Shown: piece after piece, positions 8,440 through 17,367 of the stretch
How the letters are laid out: each line of letters begins with the position of its first letter
Position numbering within the stretch: the first letter of the stretch is position 1
Source of the DNA: Lachnotalea glycerini
GTDB lineage: Bacteria > Bacillota > Clostridia > Lachnospirales > Lachnospiraceae
NCBI RefSeq assembly: GCF_003201285.1
Contig: NZ_QICS01000002.1
Coordinates: 434,001-498,000 of the forward strand
Direction: 5' to 3'
DNA: 64,000 nt
Program-made: the position numbers and the translations under genes
The notes under the pieces: generated by a model
What the model saw: the letters and a program-made list of their open reading frames with translations, nothing else
Database searches by the model: none
Told to the model about the DNA's origin: nothing

Positions 8440-9117
8440 TTAATATGTTGTATTTATAGCAGCACCTAATGCCCTTAGCTGGTTAGGTGCTATTATTTTA
8501 TAGTAACCCTTTTCCTTAAGCAAATATCCATTGTCGCAGAAATTTCTCAGTGTTCTCAGCAGATGTCGATAGCTAGTTCCAAGAAGTTCGGAAAGAGCAG
8601 TCAGGTTTTCTGAAAAAATTAAATTATCAGAGGTATTCATAATGTAAGATGCCAAACGCTCCTCCAGAGGATACAAAAGATTATGGGAGTTAAACTGCCC
8701 TGTAATATCCAATTTATGTGAAAGATGGCTACAGGCGGCACGCAAGAATTTACGATCATCATAAAGCATATCATGGCACTTGCAAAGAGGAAGAAGAAGG
8801 CAGTAAACATCGCTTAAGGCTTGCACGTTTGTCTTGATATGAGAATGATTCACAAATTCAACATCTCCTATGATTTCAAAGCACTTATAAAAAGTATGCA
8901 AATAATGTTTGCCGTTTGATAATAAGGAATAAACTTTTGCTCTTCCTGAGATAAAAAAACAGATACAGGTAAGAGGATCACCATATTTAAAAATATGTTC
9001 GCCTTTCTTATAAAGTGTTAGCTCCAAAGGATATTCCCAATAATTAGTTAATACTTCTTCAATTGGATTTTCTTTTATTGTTTGATGCAACAATGTCTGA
9101 TCGGTTATTAATTCCAT
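8440..9117 (-). CDS. Crp/Fnr-family transcriptional regulator (YeiL-like)
   Basis: A 225-residue regulator with an N-terminal cyclic-nucleotide-binding fold (YKKGEHIFKYGDPLTCICFFISGRAKVY is partly visible, residues about 36-64) and a C-terminal winged helix (LTALSELLGTSYRHLLRTLRNF, about 169-190). Several cysteines (near residues 49-51 and 106-114) could respond to redox or bind an iron-sulfur cluster, but a clear Fnr Cys pattern is absent. It is divergent from a pair of small DMT transporters; a 12-bp palindrome between them is a likely operator. YeiL-like regulators beside such transporters are a common arrangement in Firmicutes. The effector is unknown. Confidence 0.82.
   Translation of the reverse strand: MELITDQTLLHQTIKENPIEEVLTNYWEYPLELTLYKKGEHIFKYGDPLTCICFFISGRAKVYSLLSNGKHYLHTFYKCFEIIGDVEFVNHSHIKTNVQALSDVYCLLLPLCKCHDMLYDDRKFLRAACSHLSHKLDITGQFNSHNLLYPLEERLASYIMNTSDNLIFSENLTALSELLGTSYRHLLRTLRNFCDNGYLLKEKGYYKIIAPNQLRALGAAINTTY
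8461..8498 (+). terminator. Plus-strand terminator-like hairpin inside the opposite gene
   Basis: AGCACCTAA (8461-8469) and TTAGGTGCT (8483-8491) pair and are followed by ATTATTTTA. It lies just after the plus-strand methyltransferase gene but within the C-terminal codons of the minus-strand regulator gene. Confidence 0.5.
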
Positions 9118-9149
9118 TATAAATTTCCTTTCTTGTTTTACTTATATAG

Positions 9150-9161
9150 TGACATATGTCA
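9150..9161. promoter_or_regulatory. Palindromic operator candidate TGACATATGTCA
   Basis: A perfect 12-bp dyad halfway between the divergent Crp/Fnr-type regulator and the DMT transporter pair. Half-site spacing resembles Crp/Fnr sites (TGA-N6-TCA), so autoregulation and control of the transporters are plausible. Confidence 0.5.
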
Positions 9162-9219
9162 TACTTCGATGCAAGAAAAAGTTTTATAATAATTCTTAGA
9201 AAGTATGGAGGAGACGAAA

Positions 9220-9642
9220 ATGGCAGTATTTTTATCAATATTAAGTGGAGTGTTACTATCGGTTATGATTGTAATGAATAGTGACTTGGCAATTTCAATG
9301 GGAGTATATTATGCAGTTGCCTTGATTCATTTCATTGGATTAATTGTAATCGTTATAATTGTGAGCCGTAAGAAATTAAGTATGAAATTTCATAATAATA
9401 TTCCTATTTACTGGTATGCCGGAGGTGCGATAGGCATACTTACTACTATATTTCAAAACATTACAGTTTCCAATTTGGGAGTATCCAAAACACTTGCATT
9501 AGCCTTATTTGGACAAAGTATAATTTCAATTATAATTGAGCATTATGGTTTTTTAGAAACACCAAAAAAGTTGCTTCAAAAAAAGCAGTTCATTGGAATC
9601 GGATTTATTTTGTGCGGAATTGTTGTAATGTTTCTATATTAG
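9220..9642 (+). CDS. Small DMT-family transporter, DUF606/YdcZ type (subunit 1)
   Basis: A 140-residue membrane protein with four to five hydrophobic segments, the DUF606 (YdcZ) half-size relative of drug/metabolite transporters. The reading frame opens at ATG 9205, but GGAGGAG at 9207-9213 is the ribosome binding site for ATG 9220, so the latter start was taken. It is followed 14 bp later by a paralogue of the same length; the two probably form a heterodimeric transporter with opposite topology, as in other small paired DMT proteins. The substrate is unknown. Expression is probably governed by the divergent Crp/Fnr-type regulator. Confidence 0.8.
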   Translation: MAVFLSILSGVLLSVMIVMNSDLAISMGVYYAVALIHFIGLIVIVIIVSRKKLSMKFHNNIPIYWYAGGAIGILTTIFQNITVSNLGVSKTLALALFGQSIISIIIEHYGFLETPKKLLQKKQFIGIGFILCGIVVMFLY

Positions 9643-9656
9643 AAAAGGAGATTATT

Positions 9657-10082
9657 ATGTATATTATTTTAGCAATTTTATCAGGAGTAACAATCGTCGT
9701 TAGCAGAATGACAAATGCTAAGCTTGGAAAAGAGTTGTCTGTTTACCAGAGCACGTTTTTTAACTATGTAATAGGATTTGCCGGGTCATTAATCGCAATT
9801 GCAATATTTAGAGAAAAACTTCTATTTACGCCAGAGGTGACAGGAATCAGATATTATGCTATGTTTTTTGGAGGTGCGATAGGCGTTGCGACAATTAGTA
9901 TATCCAATATTATTACTCCAAAAATATCTGCACTTTCATTAACCATCATTATTTTTGTGAGTCAGTTATTTTCAGGAGTAATCATTGACTATTTCCTTTA
10001 TGGAGGATTTTCCAAAGGAAAATTAATTGGCGGTATCTTAGTATTGATAGGATTGGTATATAATACAAAAGCACAAGCTTGA
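9657..10082 (+). CDS. Small DMT-family transporter, DUF606/YdcZ type (subunit 2)
   Basis: A 141-residue membrane protein, paralogous to the preceding gene (both share the LSGV near the N-terminus and GGAIG in the third segment). ATG 9657 was chosen because AAAAGGAG lies just upstream; the in-frame extension to 9612 overlaps the previous gene and lacks a binding site. Predicted to pair with the upstream protein in the cytoplasmic membrane. Substrate unknown. Confidence 0.8.
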   Translation: MYIILAILSGVTIVVSRMTNAKLGKELSVYQSTFFNYVIGFAGSLIAIAIFREKLLFTPEVTGIRYYAMFFGGAIGVATISISNIITPKISALSLTIIIFVSQLFSGVIIDYFLYGGFSKGKLIGGILVLIGLVYNTKAQA

Positions 10083-10150
10083 AAAAAGTAATGACCTGCT
10101 ATATAATAGATGAACAAGAAAGTAATGCAGTTGTACGATAGGAGGAAATT

Positions 10151-11041
10151 ATGAACATAAATGTATTAGCAGGACCAATCATTGGCAGTGTCATTGGATA
10201 TTTTACCAATTATATTGCAGTCAAAATGCTTTTTAGACCGTTAAAGCCGGTTAAAATTGGAAATTATACCTTGCCATTTACACCCGGGATCATTCCAAAA
10301 GGAAAGAAAAGATTAGCCAAAGCAATTGGTGGTGCAGTCGGTGGAACATTACTGACGGACGAGGCATTAAAGGCCGCACTTCTAACCGATGGGATGAAGG
10401 AAAAGGTTCAAACGGATGTAAAGGCCTTTTGGGAGAAGCAGAGAAAGAATGAAACAACAATTAAGGAAAAGGCTTTGCAGTATGTAAATGAAGGAGAATA
10501 TAATACTACACTTGAAAATGCAGAGAATTTAATCACCGATAAAATTGTGGAAAAGCTAAATGAAATGGATATTGGAGAAATCATTGCTAGAGAGTGCGTT
10601 AAGGGAATTAAACAGAAATTAAGCGGCTCTTTCTTGGGTATGATGGTGAATGATTCCTTAATTGAATCGATGACTGGACCGGTTATCGAGGCGATTAATG
10701 ATTATATCAATGAAAATGGACAAGTTATCGTTTATAGCAAGGTCAGTGAGGAAGGTGACAAGTTCTCCAAACTACAGATAAAAGATGCTTTAAAAATGCT
10801 GGAAACAGTAGATGTAGTGGAAATTTTTATGAAAAGCTATGAAAGCTTTGTAGAAAATGAGCTTGGAAAAGTAATTGCTAAAATTGACATTGCTTCCATT
10901 ATTGAGAATAAAATAGAAGAGATGGATGTTATGGAATTAGAAGAATTAATCCTTTCAGTAATGAAAAAGGAACTTGGAGCGGTTGTGAATTTAGGTGCTG
11001 TAATAGGATTTATACTTGGAATCATTAATATATTTTTTTAA
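10151..11041 (+). CDS. DUF445 family membrane protein (YheB-like)
   Basis: A 296-residue protein with a hydrophobic N-terminal segment and the diagnostic DUF445 block (GYFTNYIAVKMLFRP, residues about 17-31, then FTPGIIPKGKKRLAKAIG), a long charged helical middle and a hydrophobic C-terminus (LGAVIGFILGIINIFF). Both ends are predicted in the membrane. Function of the family is unknown; in Bacillus YheB lies near membrane-associated stress genes. A TAGGAGG site precedes the ATG. It could be co-transcribed with the DMT pair, 68 bp upstream. Confidence 0.82.
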   Translation: MNINVLAGPIIGSVIGYFTNYIAVKMLFRPLKPVKIGNYTLPFTPGIIPKGKKRLAKAIGGAVGGTLLTDEALKAALLTDGMKEKVQTDVKAFWEKQRKNETTIKEKALQYVNEGEYNTTLENAENLITDKIVEKLNEMDIGEIIARECVKGIKQKLSGSFLGMMVNDSLIESMTGPVIEAINDYINENGQVIVYSKVSEEGDKFSKLQIKDALKMLETVDVVEIFMKSYESFVENELGKVIAKIDIASIIENKIEEMDVMELEELILSVMKKELGAVVNLGAVIGFILGIINIFF

Positions 11042-11133
11042 TATTATCAAGGAAACCCATATTTCTATAAAAATACCATGAAGTTATGTTTTTGTTTCAT
11101 TGGAATCAAAACTTTTATATGTTAACAACAAGG

Positions 11134-11149
11134 TCTTTCCTAGGAAAGA
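11134..11149. repeat. 16-bp perfect palindrome
   Basis: TCTTTCCTAGGAAAGA is self-complementary over 16 bases and sits between the DUF445 gene and the convergent kinase gene. It could be part of a longer 3' RNA structure. Confidence 0.5.
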
Positions 11150-11151
11150 AC

Positions 11152-11216
11152 AAAGTATCTGTGGATATTTATATTTATTACTAATCCCTCAGTTATTGAG
11201 AAGTCACAGATACTTT
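11152..11216. terminator. Bidirectional terminator with long loop
   Basis: AAAGTATCTGTG (11152-11163) and CACAGATACTTT (11205-11216) pair perfectly over 12 bp. The loop of about 40 nt holds a small CTCA/TGAG hairpin. It lies between the convergent DUF445 and YesM-type kinase genes. Confidence 0.7.
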
Positions 11217-13046
11217 TTATTTGATAAATTTTTTTGCTGGAATTCGAATTTCTACCTCAGTTTCAACACAAGGGGTACTGCGATAGATTAGGCCATATTC
11301 TATATCATAAAAAAGTTGAAGACGTTTGTGTGTATTTGAAATACCAATGTTACTGCCACAAGTACTTTCAAGAGTACCGGTCAGAACGGATTTTAGTTTT
11401 TCTTCTGGTATCCCAACACCGTCGTCAGATATTACAAAAACCATAATATCATTCTCAAGCCATCCCATAATGACGATGTTACCTTCTTTTGATTCTTTGG
11501 CAAAAATCCCATGCTGAATACTGTTTTCTACAATAGGCTGGAAAACGAGTTTAGGTATTTCATAATCCAAAAGTTCGTCAGGAACATCGATTATAAAATG
11601 TATTTTATCCTGATAACGCATATTTTGCAGTTGAACATAGAGTGATACATGCTCTAACTCCTCTTTGACCGATACGGTTATATTTCCCCTATTCAGTGTT
11701 AATTTATAAAATTTAGACAGTGCTTGTACTGCAGCACAAACCTCATCTATTTTTCCCATTTTAGAAAGCCAGTTTATCATATCCAGTGTGTTATAAAGAA
11801 AGTGGGGATTAATTTGAGCCTGTAGAGCTTTAAATTCAGAAAGTCTCAAATCAGTAGAGGCTTTTACCTGTTGCTTTAACAGGTTATTAATCTCATCTGT
11901 CATGTAATTATAAGTATCTATTAAATCTCCAATCTCATCATGACCAGGTTTTAGTAACAGACGTTTTGGAGTACTTTTTCGAACCAATTTCATCTGATTG
12001 ATAATTGATTTAATTCGTTTAACAATGGAATTGGATAATAATAGTGCAATGAAGCACGCGAATGCAAGAAAAATCATGTAAGTGCCTATGAGTTGAAATA
12101 CAATGTCTCTTATTTGAATAATGGCGTTATTAGTTGGTATGACTGATACCATATACCAATCGGTATTAGGAATCTCCTTACAACCAGCATATACCTTTTC
12201 CCCGCCTAAGGTCATTGTAATAAATCTGTGGTTTTGGGTCAATTTGCTTTGAACGGTTTTGTAATCTAAAATATATTTTCCGGACAAAGATGAATTTGAT
12301 GTTGAAACAATGGAGTTTCTTTCATTAATCAAATAGGTTGAACTGTCACTGATGGATAGATCTTTTCCGAGAATAAAATCAATATTACTTTTGGAAAAGT
12401 ATACCACAACATATGCGGCAGGTGTTTCCATGTCATTTACATAATTCATTTTACGGATAATAGCGAGTTCTCCCAGATTTTCACATTCACTTGGGGTTAA
12501 GTAAAGACTTGGACATACCAGATATTTTTTTGAGGTACTTGAAAAGATACCATGCCAATATGATCCTTGTACTTTTGCTAGAGGCTCAAAAACCTGATAA
12601 GATGAATAAATGGGATTGTCATAAAGAGATTGAAAGCTTTCAGTTAAATATATTTTAATACCAGTAATGACAAATCCATCAACAGAGGAGTGTATAGAGC
12701 TCAAAAAAGAGGTAGTGTCTTTTACAAAATCATCTGAGCTTTCAAATGGTATATCATAGGATGCACTGTTAAGAATTTCAGAAAAGTAGGCATTCTCTAT
12801 AATGGATGTGGATGCATTGTTTACCTGAGCAATACAATTTTCAATATAATCAGCCGTTTGCTTTGAAAGATTTTGTTCTGATAATACCGTATTAGACAGT
12901 AGAATATCAGAAAGCTGAGTAAGTAAAATTGAAACGATCAGGATCGTAGGAGCGATAACTAGTATCAAATGAGAAAGGATAAATTTTGATTGGAGCTTCA
13001 TATCCTGTGTATAATATAAAACTATTTTTTTAACAAATTGAATCAT
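11217..13046 (-). CDS. Sensor histidine kinase, YesM family
   Basis: A 609-residue membrane kinase. It has a transmembrane segment at about residues 21-43, an extracellular dCache-type sensor (about 44-310), a second transmembrane segment (about 316-338), a HAMP domain, the His_kinase block QINPHFLYNT with the phosphorylated His415, and an HATPase domain (PIVENSIQHG, DDGVGIPEEKL). YesM kinases sense extracellular sugars or sugar-binding proteins. It is followed by a YesN-type response regulator gene (13086-14648), which it overlaps in operon sense (the regulator gene is upstream on this strand). The divergent ABC sugar operon is the probable target. Confidence 0.92.
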   Translation of the reverse strand: MIQFVKKIVLYYTQDMKLQSKFILSHLILVIAPTILIVSILLTQLSDILLSNTVLSEQNLSKQTADYIENCIAQVNNASTSIIENAYFSEILNSASYDIPFESSDDFVKDTTSFLSSIHSSVDGFVITGIKIYLTESFQSLYDNPIYSSYQVFEPLAKVQGSYWHGIFSSTSKKYLVCPSLYLTPSECENLGELAIIRKMNYVNDMETPAAYVVVYFSKSNIDFILGKDLSISDSSTYLINERNSIVSTSNSSLSGKYILDYKTVQSKLTQNHRFITMTLGGEKVYAGCKEIPNTDWYMVSVIPTNNAIIQIRDIVFQLIGTYMIFLAFACFIALLLSNSIVKRIKSIINQMKLVRKSTPKRLLLKPGHDEIGDLIDTYNYMTDEINNLLKQQVKASTDLRLSEFKALQAQINPHFLYNTLDMINWLSKMGKIDEVCAAVQALSKFYKLTLNRGNITVSVKEELEHVSLYVQLQNMRYQDKIHFIIDVPDELLDYEIPKLVFQPIVENSIQHGIFAKESKEGNIVIMGWLENDIMVFVISDDGVGIPEEKLKSVLTGTLESTCGSNIGISNTHKRLQLFYDIEYGLIYRSTPCVETEVEIRIPAKKFIK

Positions 13047-13085
13047 TAGTAATGTTCTCCTTTTATAGCAAGTATATTAAGCGTG

Positions 13086-14648
13086 TTAAAGCTTGCCGGC
13101 AAAATATTGTTCCCGAAATTCAGTCGGGGAATGTCCAATCAGTTTTTTAAAGGTTTTACCGAAATAATTGCCATCGTTGTAACCAACTTTAGCAGAAATG
13201 TCAGTAATTTTATATCTAGAGTCCATTAGCAGTTTCTTAGCTCTTTCAATACGATATTCTGTTAAGTATTGATTGAGAGTTTTACCTGTCTCGGTTTTAA
13301 ATATAGTACAGACATAGGATGAGGATAAAAAGACATACTCACTGATATCTTTAATCGAAAGATTTTCATTTTGATAGTTTTGGCTAATATACTCCTTGAT
13401 TAAAAAGACAGTGGAGTTATCACGATTGTCGTTTTCGAGGGATTTAAAGTAATTACTTATTTTGTCCTCCAGAATAGAATGAAGTTCAAGATAAGTAGAA
13501 CTTTTTGATATATAATCCAGTATTGTTTCTGTGCTGTCAGCAGAGATAGAGATGTGAAAACTATTTGCTTGAGCATTTAGTTCCAAGAACAATTTATAGT
13601 AAAAATCCTTTACTTGATTAACTAATAGAGTTCTATTATGGATTAAACTACCTTTTAAATATTTTAGAAGCTGTTGCACTTTCGTGTGATTTCGTTGTAA
13701 CAGAGCTTCTGAAAAATCAGAAATTATGTCAGAAGGTATGCTGCTGGTACTGATTATACTCTCTGGTTCATTATAAAGAATAGCATTATTGGCATAAAAA
13801 AATGAACTATGCATGAGAATAATAGCGGTATTATAGGATTCATATATTTTATCAATTGAATTAATCGTTTTACCGATGCTAATAAAGTGTACATAGTTAT
13901 CCTTTATTAACGATGAAAAACGTTCAGCCAATTTAATAAGGGTATTATGAACAGGTCTTTCGGAGAAAAATAAATGAACAATTATATATTCCTCTTGTTT
14001 TATTCCAAATATATAGTCGGTATGATTGGATTTAAAGGCGGTATCTAAGTTTGAAATCAAGTGATTGATTGATGGTTCTAAAAACGTAACATTGTCCTCT
14101 ATCAGTTTGATGATTAGTGTCGTGTAAGAGGTTATGTTTCTTAATGATATTCCTAATTGCTCGAAAGCTTTAGATTCATATAATATACTATCATGACTTG
14201 AATAAATCATTTTTAATGCTAGCTTTGACATGGTTTCATAACGATTATAATTAATAGAGTGCTTACTAAGGAGAAGTGATTTATGGTTAGCAATCGCCTC
14301 TCTTACAGATTCTTCGATTTCATGAGGATCGATAGGTTTTTCAACATAACTGATGGCCTTTAATTTAATTGCAGCCTTTAAATAGGCCTTATCAGAATAA
14401 CCACTCATAAAAATAATTGAGCATTCAGGCATGAATTCACGGATTTTTTTTGCCATCTCAACACCATCCATACGAGGCATACGAACATCACTAAGAATGA
14501 TTTCAGGTGAAATTTTCTTAGCCAGCTCTAGGCCATGATACCCATCATCTGCTTGGTAAATAGAATCAATACCTAAATTTTTCCAATCAATACTATGAAT
14601 CAAACCATTTCTTGTAAGTTCTTCATCATCTATGATTAAAAGATTCAT
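13086..14648 (-). CDS. Response regulator, YesN family (receiver + AraC HTH)
   Basis: A 520-residue regulator. The N-terminal receiver has DDEE and the phospho-acceptor Asp54 (ILSDVRMPRMDG), with Lys near residue 105 (EKPIDPHE). A middle region of about 280 residues is the usual YesN linker. The C-terminus is an AraC/XylS domain with two HTH motifs (LSIKDISEYVFLSSSYVCTIF and ITDISAKVGYNDGNYFGKTFKK, the latter partly shown). It is the first gene of a two-gene operon with the kinase and diverges from the rhamnose-type ABC operon, with 185 bp between. Confidence 0.92.
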   Translation of the reverse strand: MNLLIIDDEELTRNGLIHSIDWKNLGIDSIYQADDGYHGLELAKKISPEIILSDVRMPRMDGVEMAKKIREFMPECSIIFMSGYSDKAYLKAAIKLKAISYVEKPIDPHEIEESVREAIANHKSLLLSKHSINYNRYETMSKLALKMIYSSHDSILYESKAFEQLGISLRNITSYTTLIIKLIEDNVTFLEPSINHLISNLDTAFKSNHTDYIFGIKQEEYIIVHLFFSERPVHNTLIKLAERFSSLIKDNYVHFISIGKTINSIDKIYESYNTAIILMHSSFFYANNAILYNEPESIISTSSIPSDIISDFSEALLQRNHTKVQQLLKYLKGSLIHNRTLLVNQVKDFYYKLFLELNAQANSFHISISADSTETILDYISKSSTYLELHSILEDKISNYFKSLENDNRDNSTVFLIKEYISQNYQNENLSIKDISEYVFLSSSYVCTIFKTETGKTLNQYLTEYRIERAKKLLMDSRYKITDISAKVGYNDGNYFGKTFKKLIGHSPTEFREQYFAGKL

Positions 14649-14833
14649 ACCAGTATCTCCTTTAGTGCGTTGTTTTACTTATTGTACCAAATCCTAAAAA
14701 AAATACAAGGAAAAGAAAAAGTAACCAAAGAAATTACCCTGTTTTAAAAAATATTACGATAAAAAGTAAAAATTATGTATGATATGATAAGAAAAAGATG
14801 AAATAAATTATAGCTTGTGAAGGAGGAATCAGA

Positions 14834-16345
14834 ATGTCTGAGTATGTTCTAGAGCTAAAAGGAATTACAAAGATATTTCCAGGTGTAAAAGCACTAGATC
14901 ATGTGCATTTTCAATTAAAACCGGGTGAGATACATGCTTTGATGGGTGAAAACGGAGCTGGTAAATCTACATTCATCAAAGTTATTACAGGTGTACATAA
15001 AGCAGAAGAGGGTGAAATGTATTTTGACGGCAAGCAGGTATATTTCAAAGGTCCAAAGGATGCACAGGCAGCAGGGATTGCTGCGATATACCAACACGTG
15101 ACATCCTACCCACAGCTATCGGTGACAGAGAATATTTTTATGGGTCATGAAAAAGTACAAAAGGGCAGAATACAGTGGAAGGAAATGAACAAGGAAGCAG
15201 ATAAGCTGTTAATGCGGCTAAATGCTGATTTCAAAGCTACTGATGAAATGGGAACTCTTAGCGTTGCCCAGCAGCAAATGGTTGAAATTGCAAAGGCTTT
15301 ATCTATGAAAGCCAGAATTATTATTATGGATGAGCCAACTGCATCACTTACGAAAAGAGAATCAGAAGAATTATATAAGATTGCTGAAAAACTTAGAGAT
15401 GATGGAGCTTCCATCATATTTATATCACATAGGTTTGAAGACATGTATCGATTAGCAACGAAAGTTACGGTATTTAGAGATTCAAAATATATAGGAACCT
15501 ATGATGTGAACAATATTACAAATGATGATCTGATTACTGCAATGGTAGGAAGAGAAATTAATGACCTATTTCCAAAACCAGTAGTTAAGATTGGCGAAGA
15601 GATTCTTAAGGTGGAGAAATTAAGCCGCACCGGTTATTTTAAAGACGTTTCATTTGCTGTTAGAAAAGGAGAAATTCTTGGACTGACTGGTCTTGTTGGT
15701 GCAGGAAGAACAGAGGTTGTCCAGTGTATATTTGGAATTGAAGCTTATGACTCAGGGGTAATTTATATGAATGGCAAGCAGGTCAATATAAAAAAGCCCT
15801 TGGATGCAATGAAGTTGGGGATCGGATTATTGCCAGAGGATAGACAACTGCAAGGGTTAATTTTGGAATGGGGAATCGGAAGAAATATTACACTGCCAAT
15901 TATTAAGGAATTGGGTAAATACTCCTTGACAAATGAAAAGAAAGAAAGAGCCAAAGCAAAGGAATTAGCAGAAAGAGTTGATACGAAAGCAGTTACCTTG
16001 TTTGACAAAGCAAGTTCCTTATCAGGTGGAAATCAACAAAAAATTGTTGTTGCAAAGTTATTGGCATCTGACTTAAAGGTAATTATTTTGGATGAGCCAA
16101 CCAAAGGAGTTGATGTAGGTGCTAAGGCTGCAATTTATGATATTATGGGAGAGCTTGCAAAGCAAGGCTATGCAATTATTATGATTTCTTCTGAAATGCC
16201 GGAAATACTCGGTATGAGTGATCGGATTGTTGTCATGTGTGATGGCAGAGTAACAGGTGAATTAAAACGAGAGGAAGCAACACAAGAAGGAATTCTTGAA
16301 AAAGCAATGGCGAAAACGCAAAAGGTGGCACAAGCAACAGAGTGA
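14834..16345 (+). CDS. Sugar ABC transporter ATP-binding protein (RbsA/MglA type; probably rhamnose)
   Basis: A 503-residue protein with two ATPase domains. The first has the Walker A GENGAGKST (about residues 38-46), signature LSVAQQQMVEIAKAL and Walker B IIIMDEPTASL; the second has the degenerate Walker A GLVGAGRTE, signature LSGGNQQKIVVAKLL and LDEPTKGVD. This is the CUT2 family, importing pentoses, hexoses or 6-deoxyhexoses. Two permeases, a lipoprotein and rhamnose mutarotase follow, so L-rhamnose is the likely substrate. A GGAGG site precedes the ATG. Probable activator: the divergent YesMN system. Confidence 0.9.
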   Translation: MSEYVLELKGITKIFPGVKALDHVHFQLKPGEIHALMGENGAGKSTFIKVITGVHKAEEGEMYFDGKQVYFKGPKDAQAAGIAAIYQHVTSYPQLSVTENIFMGHEKVQKGRIQWKEMNKEADKLLMRLNADFKATDEMGTLSVAQQQMVEIAKALSMKARIIIMDEPTASLTKRESEELYKIAEKLRDDGASIIFISHRFEDMYRLATKVTVFRDSKYIGTYDVNNITNDDLITAMVGREINDLFPKPVVKIGEEILKVEKLSRTGYFKDVSFAVRKGEILGLTGLVGAGRTEVVQCIFGIEAYDSGVIYMNGKQVNIKKPLDAMKLGIGLLPEDRQLQGLILEWGIGRNITLPIIKELGKYSLTNEKKERAKAKELAERVDTKAVTLFDKASSLSGGNQQKIVVAKLLASDLKVIILDEPTKGVDVGAKAAIYDIMGELAKQGYAIIMISSEMPEILGMSDRIVVMCDGRVTGELKREEATQEGILEKAMAKTQKVAQATE

Positions 16346-16360
16346 GGTGAAAGAGAAGAG

Positions 16361-17365
16361 ATGCAGAAAAATAACTTCGATATTAAGAAATTAGCTAACT
16401 CTCGTGAAGTGAGTCTGGCAACGGTTTTACTAGTGCTATGTGCATTTATTTCATTTTGCAATGGTACTTTTATAACTCCAAAAAATTTAAACAACATGTT
16501 TGTAAATTATGCAATTTATATGATATTGGCACTCGGGATGATGTGTGTATTGATTATAGGAGAAATTGATATTTCCATTGGTTCGACAATTGCAATCTCC
16601 GGTATGTCGGCAGCATTAGTATTGAGAGAACATCAGAGTATGCCTACTATTGTGGTATTCATGATAGCTTTGGCAGTCGGAGCTTTCTGTGGATTTGTAA
16701 TTGGCTTGGTGATTGCAAAAGGAAGAGTTATTTCAATTATTGCGACACTGGGTTTTATGAATATCTTTCGAGGTTCTACCTATTTGCTGGCCAAAAATCA
16801 ATGGGTAGCTGCATACCAGATTACAGATAGTTTTAAGGGCTTTGCAATAGGAAAATATTTAACCTTTGGACTGATGAATAATATGATCTTTGTTGCTGGA
16901 GTGTGTTACATTGTTTTTTTCTATTTTTTAAAATACACAAGAACAGGCAGAAAAATATATGCAGTTGGATCAAATTCAGAGGCAGCGCAAGTAAGTGGTA
17001 TCAATATTGATAAAATTAGAATTATGGTATATATAATTATGGGAATGCTTTGTGGACTTTCCGGCGCATTATGGGTGTCAATTTATGCATCGGCTCAAGG
17101 CGATATGGCTACAGGGATTGAAATGGACATTATTGCTGCTTGTGTAATTGGTGGTGTCAGCTTAAATGGAGGAAGAGGAAATGTAATTGGTGTGTTACTT
17201 GGAGCACTAACCATCGCAGTATTAGGAAATGGTTTGCCATTAATTGGAGTATCTCAATTTTGGTTAGATGCAATAAAAGGATTGATTATTATTGTAGCTG
17301 TTATATTGAATGTGGTGATGCAAAGGTCAATTGATAAAAACAATCTTAAAAGGAGGGAAATCTAA
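16361..17365 (+). CDS. Sugar ABC transporter permease (RbsC type)
   Basis: A 334-residue CUT2 permease with about eight to ten membrane segments and the family's GEIDISIGSTIAISG motif near residue 70 and GGRGNVIG near residue 270. It starts 16 bp after the ATPase gene and is followed after 2 bp by a second, divergent permease, so the complex probably uses a heterodimeric channel as in the rhamnose transporter (RhaP/RhaQ). The start codon ATG has a GAGGTG-like site upstream. Confidence 0.88.
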   Translation: MQKNNFDIKKLANSREVSLATVLLVLCAFISFCNGTFITPKNLNNMFVNYAIYMILALGMMCVLIIGEIDISIGSTIAISGMSAALVLREHQSMPTIVVFMIALAVGAFCGFVIGLVIAKGRVISIIATLGFMNIFRGSTYLLAKNQWVAAYQITDSFKGFAIGKYLTFGLMNNMIFVAGVCYIVFFYFLKYTRTGRKIYAVGSNSEAAQVSGINIDKIRIMVYIIMGMLCGLSGALWVSIYASAQGDMATGIEMDIIAACVIGGVSLNGGRGNVIGVLLGALTIAVLGNGLPLIGVSQFWLDAIKGLIIIVAVILNVVMQRSIDKNNLKRREI

Positions 17366-17367
17366 TC

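Noticed and set aside
11100-11517. Plus-strand short open frames between DUF445 and inside the kinase gene
   Set aside because: They overlap the terminator structure and the conserved ATPase domain of the minus-strand kinase.
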